Part shown: positions 16,998 through 25,663 of the stretch, piece after piece
Numbering within the stretch: the stretch's first letter is position 1
Layout: each line of letters opens with the position of its first letter
DNA from: Nocardia sp. NBC_01327
GTDB lineage: Bacteria; Actinomycetota; Actinomycetes; Mycobacteriales; Mycobacteriaceae
Length of the DNA: 64,000 nucleotides
Direction of reading: 5' to 3'
Assembly: GCF_035958815.1 (NCBI RefSeq)
Contig: NZ_CP108383.1
Span: 8,928,001 to 8,992,000 of the forward strand
The notes under the pieces: model-generated
What the model was told of the DNA's origin: nothing
The model's input: the letters and a program-made list of their open reading frames with translations, nothing else
The model's database searches: none
Position numbers and translations under genes: made by a program

Positions 16998-17839
16998 GGC
17001 TGGACCACCGCTCCCTTGCTGGCTGTCTCAGTGCCGCCCGACGGCCGCGCTGCCGCATGTGAAGTCGTTATCGGCGTGCAGTTCATCGCCGCCGCCGTAT
17101 TCCGGGGCGCCGAGCGCACACCCACCGGAACCGCGGCGGCCGCGCTCACCGTCTCCCCGGCGGCCTCCGCATTGCGGGCCAGCTCGAAGGACAGCAACTG
17201 CATCTCCACCGCGAGATCCACGCGCCGCACCTCTACGTGCGGCGGCGCGTCCAGCGCGACGGGCGAGAAGCTGAGAATGCACAGCACCCCGGCGGCGACC
17301 AGCAGATCGCAGACGGCCTGGGCATGGGCATCGGGCGTGGTGATGACCGCGATGGTCGGCGCCAGTTCGGCCACCGCACCGGACAATTCGGCCACATCGC
17401 GTACCGGCAAACCGCAGACCGGCGTACCGATCAGCGCCGGATCATTGTCGAAGAGGCCGACCATGGCGAAACCGCGGCGGCGGAATCCGCCGTACCCGAC
17501 CAGTGCCCGGCCCAGATTGCCCGCGCCCACCAGCACCACCCGATGTCCCTCGGAGAGTCCGAGCACATCCTCGATGCGGTCGCGAAGCTTGATCACGTCA
17601 TATCCGACACCTCGGACACCGTTGGGTCCGAGGAAGGAAAGATCCTTGCGCAACTTGGCGGAACCGACACCCGCCGCGACAGCCAGTTCCTCACTCGATA
17701 CGATGGCAACAGCATCGTCGGCGAGAACGGCGAGCACCCGGAGATAAGTGGCCAGACGCGCCACTGTGGCCTGCGGGATGTCCTTCTGCAGAGCCTTGCC
17801 GGAGACACCACTCTGCGGCGTCTCATGCTGCTCCGTCAC
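16994..17839 (-). CDS. rex: Redox-sensing transcriptional repressor Rex
   Basis: A 281-residue NADH-responsive repressor. The GTG at 17839 (VTEQHETPQSGVSG) is chosen; the frame upstream would run through the promoter and operator. A winged-helix domain occupies about 25-100 ('SSEELAVAAGVGSAKLRKDL', 'LGPNGVRGVGYDV') and a Rossmann domain 105-235 (VLVGAGNLGRALVGY). The last 45 residues (PVGVRSAPRNTAAAM...) are a variable, probably disordered tail. NADH normally releases Rex from DNA when respiration is limited. It heads rex-hemA-hemC-hemD, the same arrangement as in Streptomyces, and has a predicted site for itself at 17998-18015. Confidence 0.93.
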   Translation of the reverse strand: MTEQHETPQSGVSGKALQKDIPQATVARLATYLRVLAVLADDAVAIVSSEELAVAAGVGSAKLRKDLSFLGPNGVRGVGYDVIKLRDRIEDVLGLSEGHRVVLVGAGNLGRALVGYGGFRRRGFAMVGLFDNDPALIGTPVCGLPVRDVAELSGAVAELAPTIAVITTPDAHAQAVCDLLVAAGVLCILSFSPVALDAPPHVEVRRVDLAVEMQLLSFELARNAEAAGETVSAAAAVPVGVRSAPRNTAAAMNCTPITTSHAAARPSGGTETASKGAVVQP

Positions 17840-17986
17840 GTCGCTTGCGCTCCTCGTCCGGCCGGGGGTGAGTGTCCGGGTGCTTTTGTCGACCCGACGC
17901 CGGGGACCGTCGCATGGCGGCCGAGCAGGCAAGGTCGAGTCATAGGTTCGGGGTCGCTTCCGCTGAAGAGCGGGTTGCGTGCCACC

Positions 17987-18015
17987 ACCGTAACCGCTTG
18001 TGAAGCCCTGCACAA
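17987..18015 (-). promoter_or_regulatory. rex-hemACD promoter with overlapping Rex operator
   Basis: On the minus strand -35 TTGTGC (18015-18010), a 17-base spacer and -10 TACGGT (17992-17987) form a good vegetative promoter. On the plus strand 17998-18015 reads TTGTGAAGCCCTGCACAA, which matches the Rex consensus TTGTGAA-N4-TTCACAA at 13 of 14 defined positions. The operator covers the -35 and most of the spacer, a position suited to repression. The untranslated leader to the rex start would be about 140 bases. Confidence 0.75.
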
Positions 18016-18178
18016 AGTCGGTGAATTCAGTCACTTTGCGGGGGGCCTCCTGCCCCGGGATCATTCAACCCTGCTCACGGGGAACCCGCTACGCAACGCG
18101 CCGGGAATCGAACAGTCGAACACCCGGTTACGGGGTGGCGTCGGGCCGGTGGGGGACCGAACCGGACGACCCGCTGTT

Positions 18179-18448
18179 TCACCGGCTCAGGTCGGCGCGT
18201 AAGCGCGCCTCGTCCACATCGAAATAGCTGTGCTCACGACCGTTGAGCAGCACCACCGGCAGCCGATCGCCGTATTCGGCGCGCAGGGCCGGATCGGTCG
18301 CCGCGGCCTCGTCGACATCCACGGTCTCGACCTCGATGCCGAAATCGGCGCAGATCGGCCGCAATTGCTCCAGCGCGACCGCGCAGAGTCCGCAGCCATT
18401 GCGGGTCAACAGGGTCACCGAGGGGGTGGAAACGTTCATGAAACTCAT
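18179..18448 (-). CDS. Glutaredoxin family protein
   Basis: An 89-residue thioredoxin-fold protein with the redox motif CGLC at residues 19-22 ('LLTRNGCGLCAVALEQL'), the cis-proline at 'GDRLPVVLLNG' and the C-terminal 'YFDVDEARLRADL'. It belongs to the DUF836/glutaredoxin-2-like group and matches Rv0508 in position. An ATG three codons inside (18439) is an alternative start. It lies 339 bases upstream of rex in the same direction, with a promoter for rex between. Confidence 0.88.
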   Translation of the reverse strand: MSFMNVSTPSVTLLTRNGCGLCAVALEQLRPICADFGIEVETVDVDEAAATDPALRAEYGDRLPVVLLNGREHSYFDVDEARLRADLSR

Positions 18449-18584
18449 TCAACACCCCCGTCATGTCAGTCAGCGTCTACGTCCCGGTCACCGCTGGGCG
18501 TTACTGTGGACTATGCCGGTGCATGCACCAACCGGATTGGTCACGGACTCTCAAATGTGGCGGCAAGAACAGGCGGAGGTACTG

Positions 18585-19622
18585 GTGCCGGAACGATCGA
18601 AAGAGGCCGGACAGGGTTCGAAGGACTCGCGGTCGGGCTTGATCGCGGGCAGATTCGGTGAATTCGCGCCCCGCTGGGGACAGGGTCTGCAGGACCAGTT
18701 CACCCGAATCACGCGGAGCCCGTTCGGTCCCAGCGATGAAGAGGTGCGCGCCAATCTGGCGGGCGAGGCCAGCGCCGATGCCGCGCTCGCCCTGCACGAC
18801 GCCGAACTCGCACTGTACGACGAGCCGAGACCCGCGATTCCGCGTGATCTCACCGCCGCCGCGTTCTTCGATGTGGACAACACCATGGTGCAGGGTGCGT
18901 CCATCGTGCATTTCGCGCGCGGGCTGGCCGCGCGCAAATACTTCAAGACCTCGGATCTGGTCGATATCGCCTGGAAACAGGTGAAATTCCGGGTCACCGG
19001 CAAAGAGAACAGCGCCGATATGAGCAGCGGTAAGGAGCGCGCCCTCGAGTTCATCGCCGGCCGCCCCACCGCCGAATTGGCGGCGCTCGGCGAGGAGATC
19101 TACGACGAGATCATCGCCGACAAGATCTGGCCGGGCACCCGGGCGCTCGCGCAGATGCATCTCGATGCCGGACAACAGGTTTGGCTGGTCACCGCGACAC
19201 CGGTGGAACTGGCGCAGGTCATCGCCAAGCGGCTGGGTCTCACCGGTGCGCTGGGCACCGTCGCGGAAAGCCACGACGGCGTATTCACCGGCCGCCTGGT
19301 GGGCGACATCCTGCACGGGCTGGGCAAGGCGCATGCGGTGCGCACCCTCGCCATTCGTGAGGGGCTGAACCTCAAACGCTGTACCGCCTACTCCGACAGC
19401 CACAATGACGTGCCCATGCTCTCGCTGGTAGGCACGGCGGTGGCCATCAATCCCGATGCGGACTTGCGCGAGGTCGCCAAGAACCGCGGCTGGGAGATCC
19501 GGGACTTCCGCACCGGCCGCAAGGCCGCGAAAGTCGGTGTGCCGACGGCACTTGCGCTAGGCGCGGCCGGGGGCGCCGCAGCCGCGGTGCTGAGCCGCAA
19601 ACGCGAAGCCAAAGCGAGCTGA
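18585..19622 (+). CDS. HAD-IB family phosphatase (SerB-like)
   Basis: A 345-residue haloacid-dehalogenase phosphatase. The GTG at 18585 is preferred because GGAGG lies five bases before it; an ATG at 18513 is in frame. Motif I is 'FFDVDNTMVQG' near residue 90, motif II 'WLVTATPVEL', motif III the lysine in 'GLGKAHAVRTLA', and motif IV 'YSDSHNDVPML'. A C-terminal segment (ALALGAAGGAAAAVLSRKRE) is a probable membrane or membrane-surface anchor. It corresponds to Rv0505c, often labelled a SerB1-type phosphoserine phosphatase; the true substrate is not settled by sequence. Confidence 0.88.
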   Translation: MPERSKEAGQGSKDSRSGLIAGRFGEFAPRWGQGLQDQFTRITRSPFGPSDEEVRANLAGEASADAALALHDAELALYDEPRPAIPRDLTAAAFFDVDNTMVQGASIVHFARGLAARKYFKTSDLVDIAWKQVKFRVTGKENSADMSSGKERALEFIAGRPTAELAALGEEIYDEIIADKIWPGTRALAQMHLDAGQQVWLVTATPVELAQVIAKRLGLTGALGTVAESHDGVFTGRLVGDILHGLGKAHAVRTLAIREGLNLKRCTAYSDSHNDVPMLSLVGTAVAINPDADLREVAKNRGWEIRDFRTGRKAAKVGVPTALALGAAGGAAAAVLSRKREAKAS

Positions 19623-19753
19623 CTGACCCGCCTCTCCGCGAATTCAAGCCCGACTCAGGCGGGGCGACGGTTGCGTCGGCCGCCGGCGGTGAGGTGGGGG
19701 CAAGTTAGCTCGTACCCGGCGAGTTACCCCGATCGACACGAAATCAGTTGTCG

Positions 19754-19799
19754 CCCCGGCGAACGACGGCCTCTTTCACCAGGCCATCGGTCGCCGGGG
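19754..19799. terminator. Two-level hairpin between convergent genes
   Basis: Outer arms CCCCGGCGA (19754-19762) and TCGCCGGGG (19791-19799) enclose a second hairpin, GGCCT (19768-19772) and AGGCC (19781-19785). It lies between the HAD phosphatase and the acyltransferase, which converge, so it can serve both. Confidence 0.75.
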
Positions 19800-19811
19800 G
19801 ACAGTACAGCT

Positions 19812-20825
19812 CTAGCCGGTGAAGGGATTCCGGCGCTTTGTCAGCAACTTGTAGAGCGTGCCCTGAATCGTTTCGCGGACCTGATCGGTGATCTCGAACA
19901 TGGTCATCGGATCGTCGGCGGCCTCGGGCTCGTATTCGCCCGTCGGAATCGGCTCACCGAATTCGATGTACCACTTCGACGGGAACGGAATCGCGCCCAG
20001 CGGGCCCAGATGCGGGAATGTCGGAGTCACCGGGAAATACGGCATGCCCAGCAGGCGCGCGAGCGGCTTGAGATCGGCGATCTTCGGGTAGATCTCCTCC
20101 GAACCGACGATCGAGACCGGAATGATCGGCACCCCGGTGCGCACCGCCGCCGCCACGAAACCGCCACGGCCGAAACGCTGCAGCTTGTAGCGGTCACCGA
20201 ACGGCTTGCCGATGCCCTTGTAGCCCTCCGGGAACACGCCCGCGACTTCCCCTGCGCGCAACAGCCTTTCGGCGTCGGCGGGGCAGGCCAGGGTATGCCC
20301 GGCCTTACGCGCGAGACCGCCCACCACCGGCGTCTCGAAGATGAGATCGGCGGCCAGCAGGCGCAGCACCCGCTGCTTGGGATGGCGATCGTGCACGGCC
20401 AGCTGCAGCATCAGCCCGTCGAGCGGCACCGTGCCCGCGTGATTGGCCACGAGCAGCGCGCCGCCCGCCTCCGGAATGTTCTCGATACCGCTGACCTCCA
20501 CCCGGAACCACAGGTCCGAGAGCGGGCGCAGCATCGGCAGGATCACCGATTCCAGCAGATGTTCGTCCAGGCCGAATTCGTCGACCTGGTAATCACCGGT
20601 CAGGCGGCGCCGGGCGAAATCCGCGGTGCGGCCGACCCCCTCGACCACCGCCCCCCGGATCATCTCGCTCAGCGACTTCGGCTGCCGGGACTCGACTTCG
20701 GCGAGGCGATCGGTCAGTGAGGTCACCGGCTTGAGCGCCGGCTCCCCCGGCCAGACCCGCGACGGCCGATGCCGTGCCTCGATATCCACGTCGTGAAGAC
20801 GAATCACCTTCGCTACATCACTCAT
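19812..20825 (-). CDS. PlsC-like lysophospholipid acyltransferase
   Basis: A 337-residue member of the glycerophosphate acyltransferase superfamily. The start at 20825 overlaps the epimerase stop (ATGA). Motif 1 is 'ANHAGTVPLD' (His and Asp of H-x4-D-type catalysis) near residue 130 and motif 3 is 'VFPEGYKGIGKPFG'; 'IIPVSIVGSEEIYP' is motif 4. A long N-terminal region of about 90 residues, seen in the actinobacterial group, precedes the catalytic domain. It probably transfers acyl groups to a glycerol-phosphate or related lipid at the membrane. Position matches Rv0502. Confidence 0.9.
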   Translation of the reverse strand: MSDVAKVIRLHDVDIEARHRPSRVWPGEPALKPVTSLTDRLAEVESRQPKSLSEMIRGAVVEGVGRTADFARRRLTGDYQVDEFGLDEHLLESVILPMLRPLSDLWFRVEVSGIENIPEAGGALLVANHAGTVPLDGLMLQLAVHDRHPKQRVLRLLAADLIFETPVVGGLARKAGHTLACPADAERLLRAGEVAGVFPEGYKGIGKPFGDRYKLQRFGRGGFVAAAVRTGVPIIPVSIVGSEEIYPKIADLKPLARLLGMPYFPVTPTFPHLGPLGAIPFPSKWYIEFGEPIPTGEYEPEAADDPMTMFEITDQVRETIQGTLYKLLTKRRNPFTG

Positions 20826-21910
20826 TGGTGTGCTCCCGTCCCAGCCCCGAGCAGGCCGAGAAGTTTGTTCTCTGCGGCGTCGATCCAGCGAGGATCGATC
20901 ACGGGCCGCAACGCTGCGCCCCCTATGAAGTCGTCGAATGCCTGCACTGTGGTCCAGCGCGGCTGAAAACCCAGTTCGGTGCGCATCCTGGTGGTGTCCA
21001 GACCGCAACCGAAATGGAAATAGTCGATTTGTTCGGCGGTGAACTCCCGCATCACCGGACCCATGAGGGTGCGGCCGACAGTGCGGAACACGTTGTACGG
21101 CACCGGCATTTCTATCCGGCCCGCCCGGCGGATCGCCTGCGACAATGCCATCGCGCCGTCACCCGCTACGTTGAAGGTACCCCCTGGCGCGGCAATCGCG
21201 GCGTGTGTGAGCGAGGCAATCGCATCTTCCTCGTGCAGCAGTTGCATTCGCGGATCACGCCCCAAGATCGTCGGGGTCACCGGCGAACGGAAATACTGCA
21301 CACCGCGATTCGCCAACTGCGGGCCCACAATCGGCGGGAAACGCAATATCGCGGTACAGATATCGGGACGACGCCGCGCCAGGCCGCGCACGAATCCCTC
21401 CACCTCGATCATGTCGCGGGCGAACCAGCCCCGCGGCGGGGTACGCGCAGACATTTCCTCGGTGAATTTCACCGGATCCTTGGCGCTGCACCCGTATACG
21501 GCGGAGGAGGAGCGCACCACCACGCGGCGCACGCTGGAAGCCTTGCGGCACACCGCGAACAACTGCATGGCGCCCAGCACGTTCATATCCTTCATCGCCG
21601 CCCGGCCCCCACCGGCGGGCGGGCGCGACAATGCCGCGGGATGAACCACCGTGTCCACTTCATTGCCGTCGATAACTTTGCGTATCAACGGATTTCGAAT
21701 ATCGGCGCGTACGAATTCGGCTCGGCCCATACGGCGCAGCAACTCCGGACTCGGTTGCTTGGCATCCACCGCGATGATCCGTTCGATCGTGGGATCGGCG
21801 GCCAGCCTGGCCACTACATTGCCGCCGAAGAACCGGCTCGCGCCGGTCACCATCACGATCTTGGGCGCCGAACCGTCCCGGGCGCCTGAACCTGCCGCAC
21901 CGGATCCCAC
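20822..21910 (-). CDS. NAD-dependent epimerase/dehydratase-like protein
   Basis: A 362-residue extended short-chain dehydrogenase homologue. The dinucleotide-binding segment is 'IVMVTGASRFFGGNVVARLA' at residues 18-37, with the acidic 'IIAVDAKQPS' that selects NAD. 'VVVRSSSAVYG' supplies the usual serine. The canonical catalytic YxxxK is absent: the equivalent region reads 'RGWFARDMIEVEG'. The family at this locus (GalE2/Rv0501) appears to share this loss, so the protein may bind nucleotide-sugar or lipid without classical epimerase chemistry. It is coupled by ATGA overlap to the acyltransferase. Confidence 0.85.
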   Translation of the reverse strand: MGSGAAGSGARDGSAPKIVMVTGASRFFGGNVVARLAADPTIERIIAVDAKQPSPELLRRMGRAEFVRADIRNPLIRKVIDGNEVDTVVHPAALSRPPAGGGRAAMKDMNVLGAMQLFAVCRKASSVRRVVVRSSSAVYGCSAKDPVKFTEEMSARTPPRGWFARDMIEVEGFVRGLARRRPDICTAILRFPPIVGPQLANRGVQYFRSPVTPTILGRDPRMQLLHEEDAIASLTHAAIAAPGGTFNVAGDGAMALSQAIRRAGRIEMPVPYNVFRTVGRTLMGPVMREFTAEQIDYFHFGCGLDTTRMRTELGFQPRWTTVQAFDDFIGGAALRPVIDPRWIDAAENKLLGLLGAGTGAHQ

Positions 21911-22023
21911 TCGTTGCCCCCATTTCCTGTTATTCCCGCGTCCCAGGGTAACCGGCGGACCAGTGCTCCCCGAAGGGTATTAACCAGGATCTAACGATGA
22001 GTTCGGTCACCCGTGACAAACAG

Positions 22024-22050
22024 AAAGCCCGCCACCGAGGTGACGGGCTT
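22024..22050 (-). terminator. Hairpin downstream of bS22
   Basis: Arms AAGCCCG-CCACC and GGTGA-CGGGCTT fold across 22024-22050 with a short loop and a bulge. It lies 18 bases beyond the bS22 stop and is oriented to end that transcript. Confidence 0.65.
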
Positions 22051-22068
22051 CCAGCTACGACGCAGCGC

Positions 22069-22170
22069 TTATTTGCCGAGTTTCCTGCGCTGAACGCGCG
22101 TGCGGCGAAGCAGCTTGCGGTGCTTCTTCTTCGACATGCGCTTGCGGCGCTTCTTGATCACAGAACCCAT
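22069..22170 (-). CDS. Small ribosomal protein bS22
   Basis: A 33-residue, extremely basic peptide: it opens [20 protein letters not shown] and ends [12 protein letters not shown], 20 of 33 residues being Lys or Arg. This is the actinobacterial small-subunit protein bS22, annotated in M. tuberculosis as Rv0500B. The ATG at 22170 has GAGGA nine bases upstream. Its place between the excisionase-like gene and the epimerase is conserved in mycobacteria. It binds 16S rRNA in mycobacterial ribosome structures. Confidence 0.92.
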
Positions 22171-22421
22171 AGGGTTGTTCCTCGCGTTCTCTCGGGTCAT
22201 CCCCGCCTTCGCGGGGAGCACACTTTCAACCCTGCACAGTGTCCTACCCGGTTCGGGCCGACATGGGCCCGGTTGCACCACCGGCCCGTACAGGATGCCG
22301 GTTCATGCTACCGGGCCACCGCCGAGCGAACGAAACGGGTGCGCCCTGGATCGGGCTGCCCCGCTCGCACGCTGCGTCGAACCCTCGTGAAGCGCGGCCA
22401 TCTCGGCGGCCGCTGCGGGCG
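22171..22421. other. Gap upstream of bS22
   Basis: About 250 bases with no gene. It should contain the bS22 promoter. GC-rich sequence (TTCGCGGGGAGCACAC...) without a convincing -10/-35 pair; nothing else seen. Confidence 0.5.
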
Positions 22422-22670
22422 TCACCCCGCGTCGAAGTAGGACGTCTCCAGGTAGTCGTGCACGGCTTTAGCGTGCACCCGGAACGAACGACCCACCCGC
22501 ACTGCGGGCAGCTCTCCGGAATGCACCAACCGGTACACCGTCATTTTGGATACCCGCATCAGATTCGCCACCTCGGCGACGGTAAGGAACTGTGTTCCAC
22601 CGCCGAGAACATTTCCGACTGCGCTGACTGGGGTGTTTGCGGACCTCGCTTGACTGTTTCCAGACATCAT
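22422..22670 (-). CDS. Excisionase-type helix-turn-helix protein
   Basis: An 82-residue protein with tandem ATGs at 22670 and 22667, preceded by GGAGG. From residue 27 it is a MerR/excisionase-type winged helix: 'FLTVAEVANLMRVSKMTVYRLVHSGELPAVRVGRSFRV', ending 'HDYLETSYFDAG'. The match to Rv0500A (position and motif) indicates a chromosomal BldC-like regulator, not a phage excisionase; no integrase or attachment site is near. BldC-type proteins regulate development in Streptomyces; the role here is not known. Confidence 0.88.
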   Translation of the reverse strand: MMSGNSQARSANTPVSAVGNVLGGGTQFLTVAEVANLMRVSKMTVYRLVHSGELPAVRVGRSFRVHAKAVHDYLETSYFDAG

Positions 22671-22845
22671 TGCGCCACTGACCTCCGGCACGCCCGCGCC
22701 GCCGGCTTCCCCACCGGCGGAACAGACACGCACGTGCTCCTTGAAGCTTAGCGGGACCAGTGGTGTTGCTGCGACGGGTGTGAGAAATCAGCCTTTGCTG
22801 TGGCGAGTCGTAGCCCAGCAGCAAACAAGCTACTGGCGAGTCAGC

Positions 22846-23667
22846 CTATTCGGCGGTCCCGGCCAACTCGACAGAACGACGTTTAGCGGCGTTCAGCGCC
22901 TCGTGGAAAGCCGAGCGCACCGCACCCCGCTCCAGTTCCCGCAATGCCGCCGCCGTGGTCCCGGCGGGCGAGGTGACGCCCGCGCGCAACTCCGCGGCAC
23001 TCTGGCCCGACTCCTCCAGCAGCGCGGCCGAACCGAGCATGGTCTGCACCACCAGCGTGGTGGCCACATCGCGGGTCAGGCCCAGGCCGACGGACGCATC
23101 GACCATGGCCTCGACCACGAGGAAGAAATACGCCGGGCCCGAACCGGATACGGCGGTCACCGCGTCCATCTGCGATTCGGGGACGGTCACCACCTTGCCG
23201 ACCGACTCCAGCATTTCCGAGACCAGGGCCAGCTGCTCCTTGCGGGCGTAGCGGCCGGGCGCGATGGCGCTCATGCCCTGGCCCACCAGCATCGGGGTGT
23301 TCGACATGACCCGCACCACCGGGAAACCGGCGGGCAGCTTCACCTCGATGCGGCCGGTCGGCACGCCGGCGGCCAGCGAGACCACCACGGCCTCCTGCTC
23401 CTGCTCGCCGAGCTCGGCCTTGGCCAGCTCGAGGACCACGCCGTCGACATCCTGCGGCTTCACGGCGATCACGATCAGATCGGCGCCCACGGCGGCCTCG
23501 GCCACCGCCTCGGTAACCCGGATCCCGAAACGCTGCGCCAGCAACTCTGCGCGAGCCGGCACCGGCTCGACCACCACCAGATCCTTGCTCACCCGTCCGG
23601 ATTCGAGGAGCCCGGCGATCAGCGCCTCCCCGATCCGGCCTCCACCGATCACCGCAATCCTTGTCAT
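22846..23667 (-). CDS. proC: Pyrroline-5-carboxylate reductase
   Basis: A 273-residue NAD(P)H enzyme for the last step of proline synthesis. The ATG at 23667 gives the standard N-terminus MTRIAVIGGGRIGEALIAGL with the GxGxxG-type dinucleotide site. 'VRVMSNTPMLVGQGMSAI' and the C-terminal signature 'MDAVTAVSGSGPAYFFLVVEAM' with 'LTSPAGTT'-like 'VTSPAGTTAAALRELE' are the family fingerprints. It corresponds to Rv0500 and is probably expressed alone or with the thioesterase gene upstream. Confidence 0.95.
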   Translation of the reverse strand: MTRIAVIGGGRIGEALIAGLLESGRVSKDLVVVEPVPARAELLAQRFGIRVTEAVAEAAVGADLIVIAVKPQDVDGVVLELAKAELGEQEQEAVVVSLAAGVPTGRIEVKLPAGFPVVRVMSNTPMLVGQGMSAIAPGRYARKEQLALVSEMLESVGKVVTVPESQMDAVTAVSGSGPAYFFLVVEAMVDASVGLGLTRDVATTLVVQTMLGSAALLEESGQSAAELRAGVTSPAGTTAAALRELERGAVRSAFHEALNAAKRRSVELAGTAE

Positions 23668-23731
23668 GGATTCCAAGGTTAGTGCGTGGAGAACACGACT
23701 CGGCCGCCGCATAGGCGGCAAATGCGACGAG

Positions 23732-24628
23732 CTACCGCGCCTGCGGGATGAGGGCGAGCTGGCGGCTCTGGGCGACGACGGCTCCGGTGGAGTCGATCAC
23801 CATTTGATCTTCGTCGAACATGCGGCCGCCCACCTCGCGGCTGTGCGCGATGACGCGCAGCCAGCCCGGCGCCGGGCGGCGGCGGAGGTAGGTCGTGAGC
23901 TGAACCGTTGGCGCCCAGCCGAATTGGCCGAGGTTCATCGGGACGGGCGGGGACATGTCGGCGGCCATCATGGCGAAGAAGGCGGCGACGTCCGGATCCT
24001 GCTCATCACCGCCGAGCGGGCGAATCCACAGGCGCAGACGGGGTTCCGCGGTTTCGCCGGCGAGGAATCGGGCCCACTTCGTATCGATGGCGACCGAAGA
24101 GCCCTGTGCCACATGGACCATCTTGCCCATCGGGTTGCGGTCGTCGTAGGCGAGCGCGTCGGCCGGGGGCTCGGCGGGCATGTCCTGCGCGTGGTCGGCG
24201 GCGTACGCCGGTGCGGTGTCATCGAGATGCCCGAAGGTGAAAGCGGTGTGCACCAGCACGCGGCCGCCCTGGATCAGGCTGGCGTCGATCAGGCAGATCT
24301 GGCGGCCGATCTTGCGGGTGCGGACCTCGTACTCGACCTCGCCCGGATCCGGGGCGCCGAGGAAGTCGGAGCTGGCGGCGATCGGGAACATCTCCGCACG
24401 CTCGGGGGCGGTGCGGCGCAGCCATTCGGTGGCGGCCGCGGCGCTGCCGGCGACCATGGTGCCGCCGTGCAGCTTCTTGCCGATGGTCCAGATGGACTCG
24501 ATGACACCCCGGTAGCGGCCGATGCCCGAGTCGTCCGAGGGCAATTCGGTCAGGGCGCAGACGCGGCTGAAGGGCGCGTCGACCGGGCTACTCGCCGGTT
24601 CACGTTCGACGGTCAACTCCGTTGTCAT
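23732..24628 (-). CDS. Acyl-CoA thioesterase-like hotdog protein
   Basis: A 298-residue protein starting at 24628, with GGAGGAGACC just upstream. Two hotdog-type halves are suggested: residues about 35-140 contain 'HGGTMVAGSAAAATEWLRR' and 'RIGRQICLIDASLIQGGRVLVHTAFTF'-like segments, and residues 180-298 end with 'IAHSREVGGRMFDEDQMVIDSTGAVVAQSRQLALI'. That end is typical of TesB-like thioesterases ('D..G.l.a...Q..l'). It is likely a cytosolic acyl-CoA thioesterase; chain preference is unknown. Position matches Rv0499. Confidence 0.75.
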   Translation of the reverse strand: MTTELTVEREPASSPVDAPFSRVCALTELPSDDSGIGRYRGVIESIWTIGKKLHGGTMVAGSAAAATEWLRRTAPERAEMFPIAASSDFLGAPDPGEVEYEVRTRKIGRQICLIDASLIQGGRVLVHTAFTFGHLDDTAPAYAADHAQDMPAEPPADALAYDDRNPMGKMVHVAQGSSVAIDTKWARFLAGETAEPRLRLWIRPLGGDEQDPDVAAFFAMMAADMSPPVPMNLGQFGWAPTVQLTTYLRRRPAPGWLRVIAHSREVGGRMFDEDQMVIDSTGAVVAQSRQLALIPQAR

Positions 24629-24717
24629 CCGCTGGTCTCCTCCACGTCGTTTTGTACAGCGTACAAGCGGCAACCGAGGAGGAGACCTATCCGGTGGCGG
24701 GAATCACTGGGAGTGCG

Positions 24718-25650
24718 TCAGCCGCGGCTGACACCCGTCGGCTCCGGTTCCGGAACCGGCGGGGTGACGCCGTTGAGGTGGGTGCGGGCGAAGGTGAGAG
24801 CGCGGTCGAGCATGGCGGCGCGGTCCATGGTGGTGCGGGCCATCTGGGTATTGACCTCGATCACCGCCTGACCCTGGAAACCGTTGCCGACCAACATTTC
24901 ACACAGTTCGGCGACCGGCTGGGTGCCCTCGCCGGGGATGAGGTGCTCATCGGTGGCGGCGCCGCGGCCGTCGGCGAGATGCAGGTGGGTGAGCCCGGAT
25001 CCCATGCGGCGGGCCAGCATCAGCGCATCGGTGCCCGCCGTCGCGGTGTGCGAGGTGTCGAGCGTGTAGTGCCGGTAGCCGGTATCGGTCGGATCGAAGG
25101 ACGGGCTGAAGGTGGTGATGGACGGTCCGGGACCACCGCGCCGCTCCAGACGCCGAATGGAATTTCCGCTGCGGCCGAAGAGGGTGTCCACCCGCATGGG
25201 GAACATATTCTCCACCGCGACCGACACCGGACTGTCGTTCTCCAATTCGGCCACCTGCTCGGCGAAACCGTCGGCATAGCGGCGCTGCCACCGGAACGGC
25301 GGATGCACCACCACGGTGGCCGCTCCGAGCGCCTCGGCGGTGTGCACGCTGCGCGTGAGCTTCGCGACGGGGTCCGACCCCCAGACCCGTTGCGAGATCA
25401 GCAGACACGGCGCATGAATGGCCAGCACCGGTATGTCGTATTTGTGCATGAAGGATTGCACGATGGAGATGCTCTGGCTGGCCGGTTCGGCCCACACCAT
25501 CAATTCCACACCGTCGTAACCCAACTCGGCCGCATAGCGGAAAGCGGCCTCGGTGTTCTCCGGATACACGGACGCGGTGGAAAGCCCGACTCGGACTTCC
25601 CTTCGCCCGGCTCGATTTTCGATGTTCGCCCCCTGCGCGATATTCCCCAC
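24718..25650 (-). CDS. Sugar phosphate isomerase/epimerase-type TIM barrel protein
   Basis: A 310-residue xylose-isomerase-like barrel. The GTG at 25650 has AGGGAGCGG upstream. The barrel begins 'VRVGLSTASVYPENTEAAFRYAAELGYDGVEL'. Candidate metal ligands follow in order: 'LAIHAPCLL', 'VVVHPPFRW', 'VSVAVENMFP', 'YTLDTSHTATAGTD', 'LTHLHLADGRG' and 'AVIEVNTQM', a Glu/Asp/His series like that of AP-endonuclease-2 folds. The reaction is unknown. Corresponds to Rv0498. It lies 13 bases after the membrane protein gene and is in its operon. Confidence 0.82.
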   Translation of the reverse strand: MGNIAQGANIENRAGRREVRVGLSTASVYPENTEAAFRYAAELGYDGVELMVWAEPASQSISIVQSFMHKYDIPVLAIHAPCLLISQRVWGSDPVAKLTRSVHTAEALGAATVVVHPPFRWQRRYADGFAEQVAELENDSPVSVAVENMFPMRVDTLFGRSGNSIRRLERRGGPGPSITTFSPSFDPTDTGYRHYTLDTSHTATAGTDALMLARRMGSGLTHLHLADGRGAATDEHLIPGEGTQPVAELCEMLVGNGFQGQAVIEVNTQMARTTMDRAAMLDRALTFARTHLNGVTPPVPEPEPTGVSRG

Positions 25651-25663
25651 TGCCGCTCCCTGC

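Noticed and set aside
22422..22670. Excisionase-like gene as a sign of a prophage or integrative element
   Set aside because: No integrase, attachment repeat or phage gene nearby, and the gene is conserved at this place in mycobacteria.
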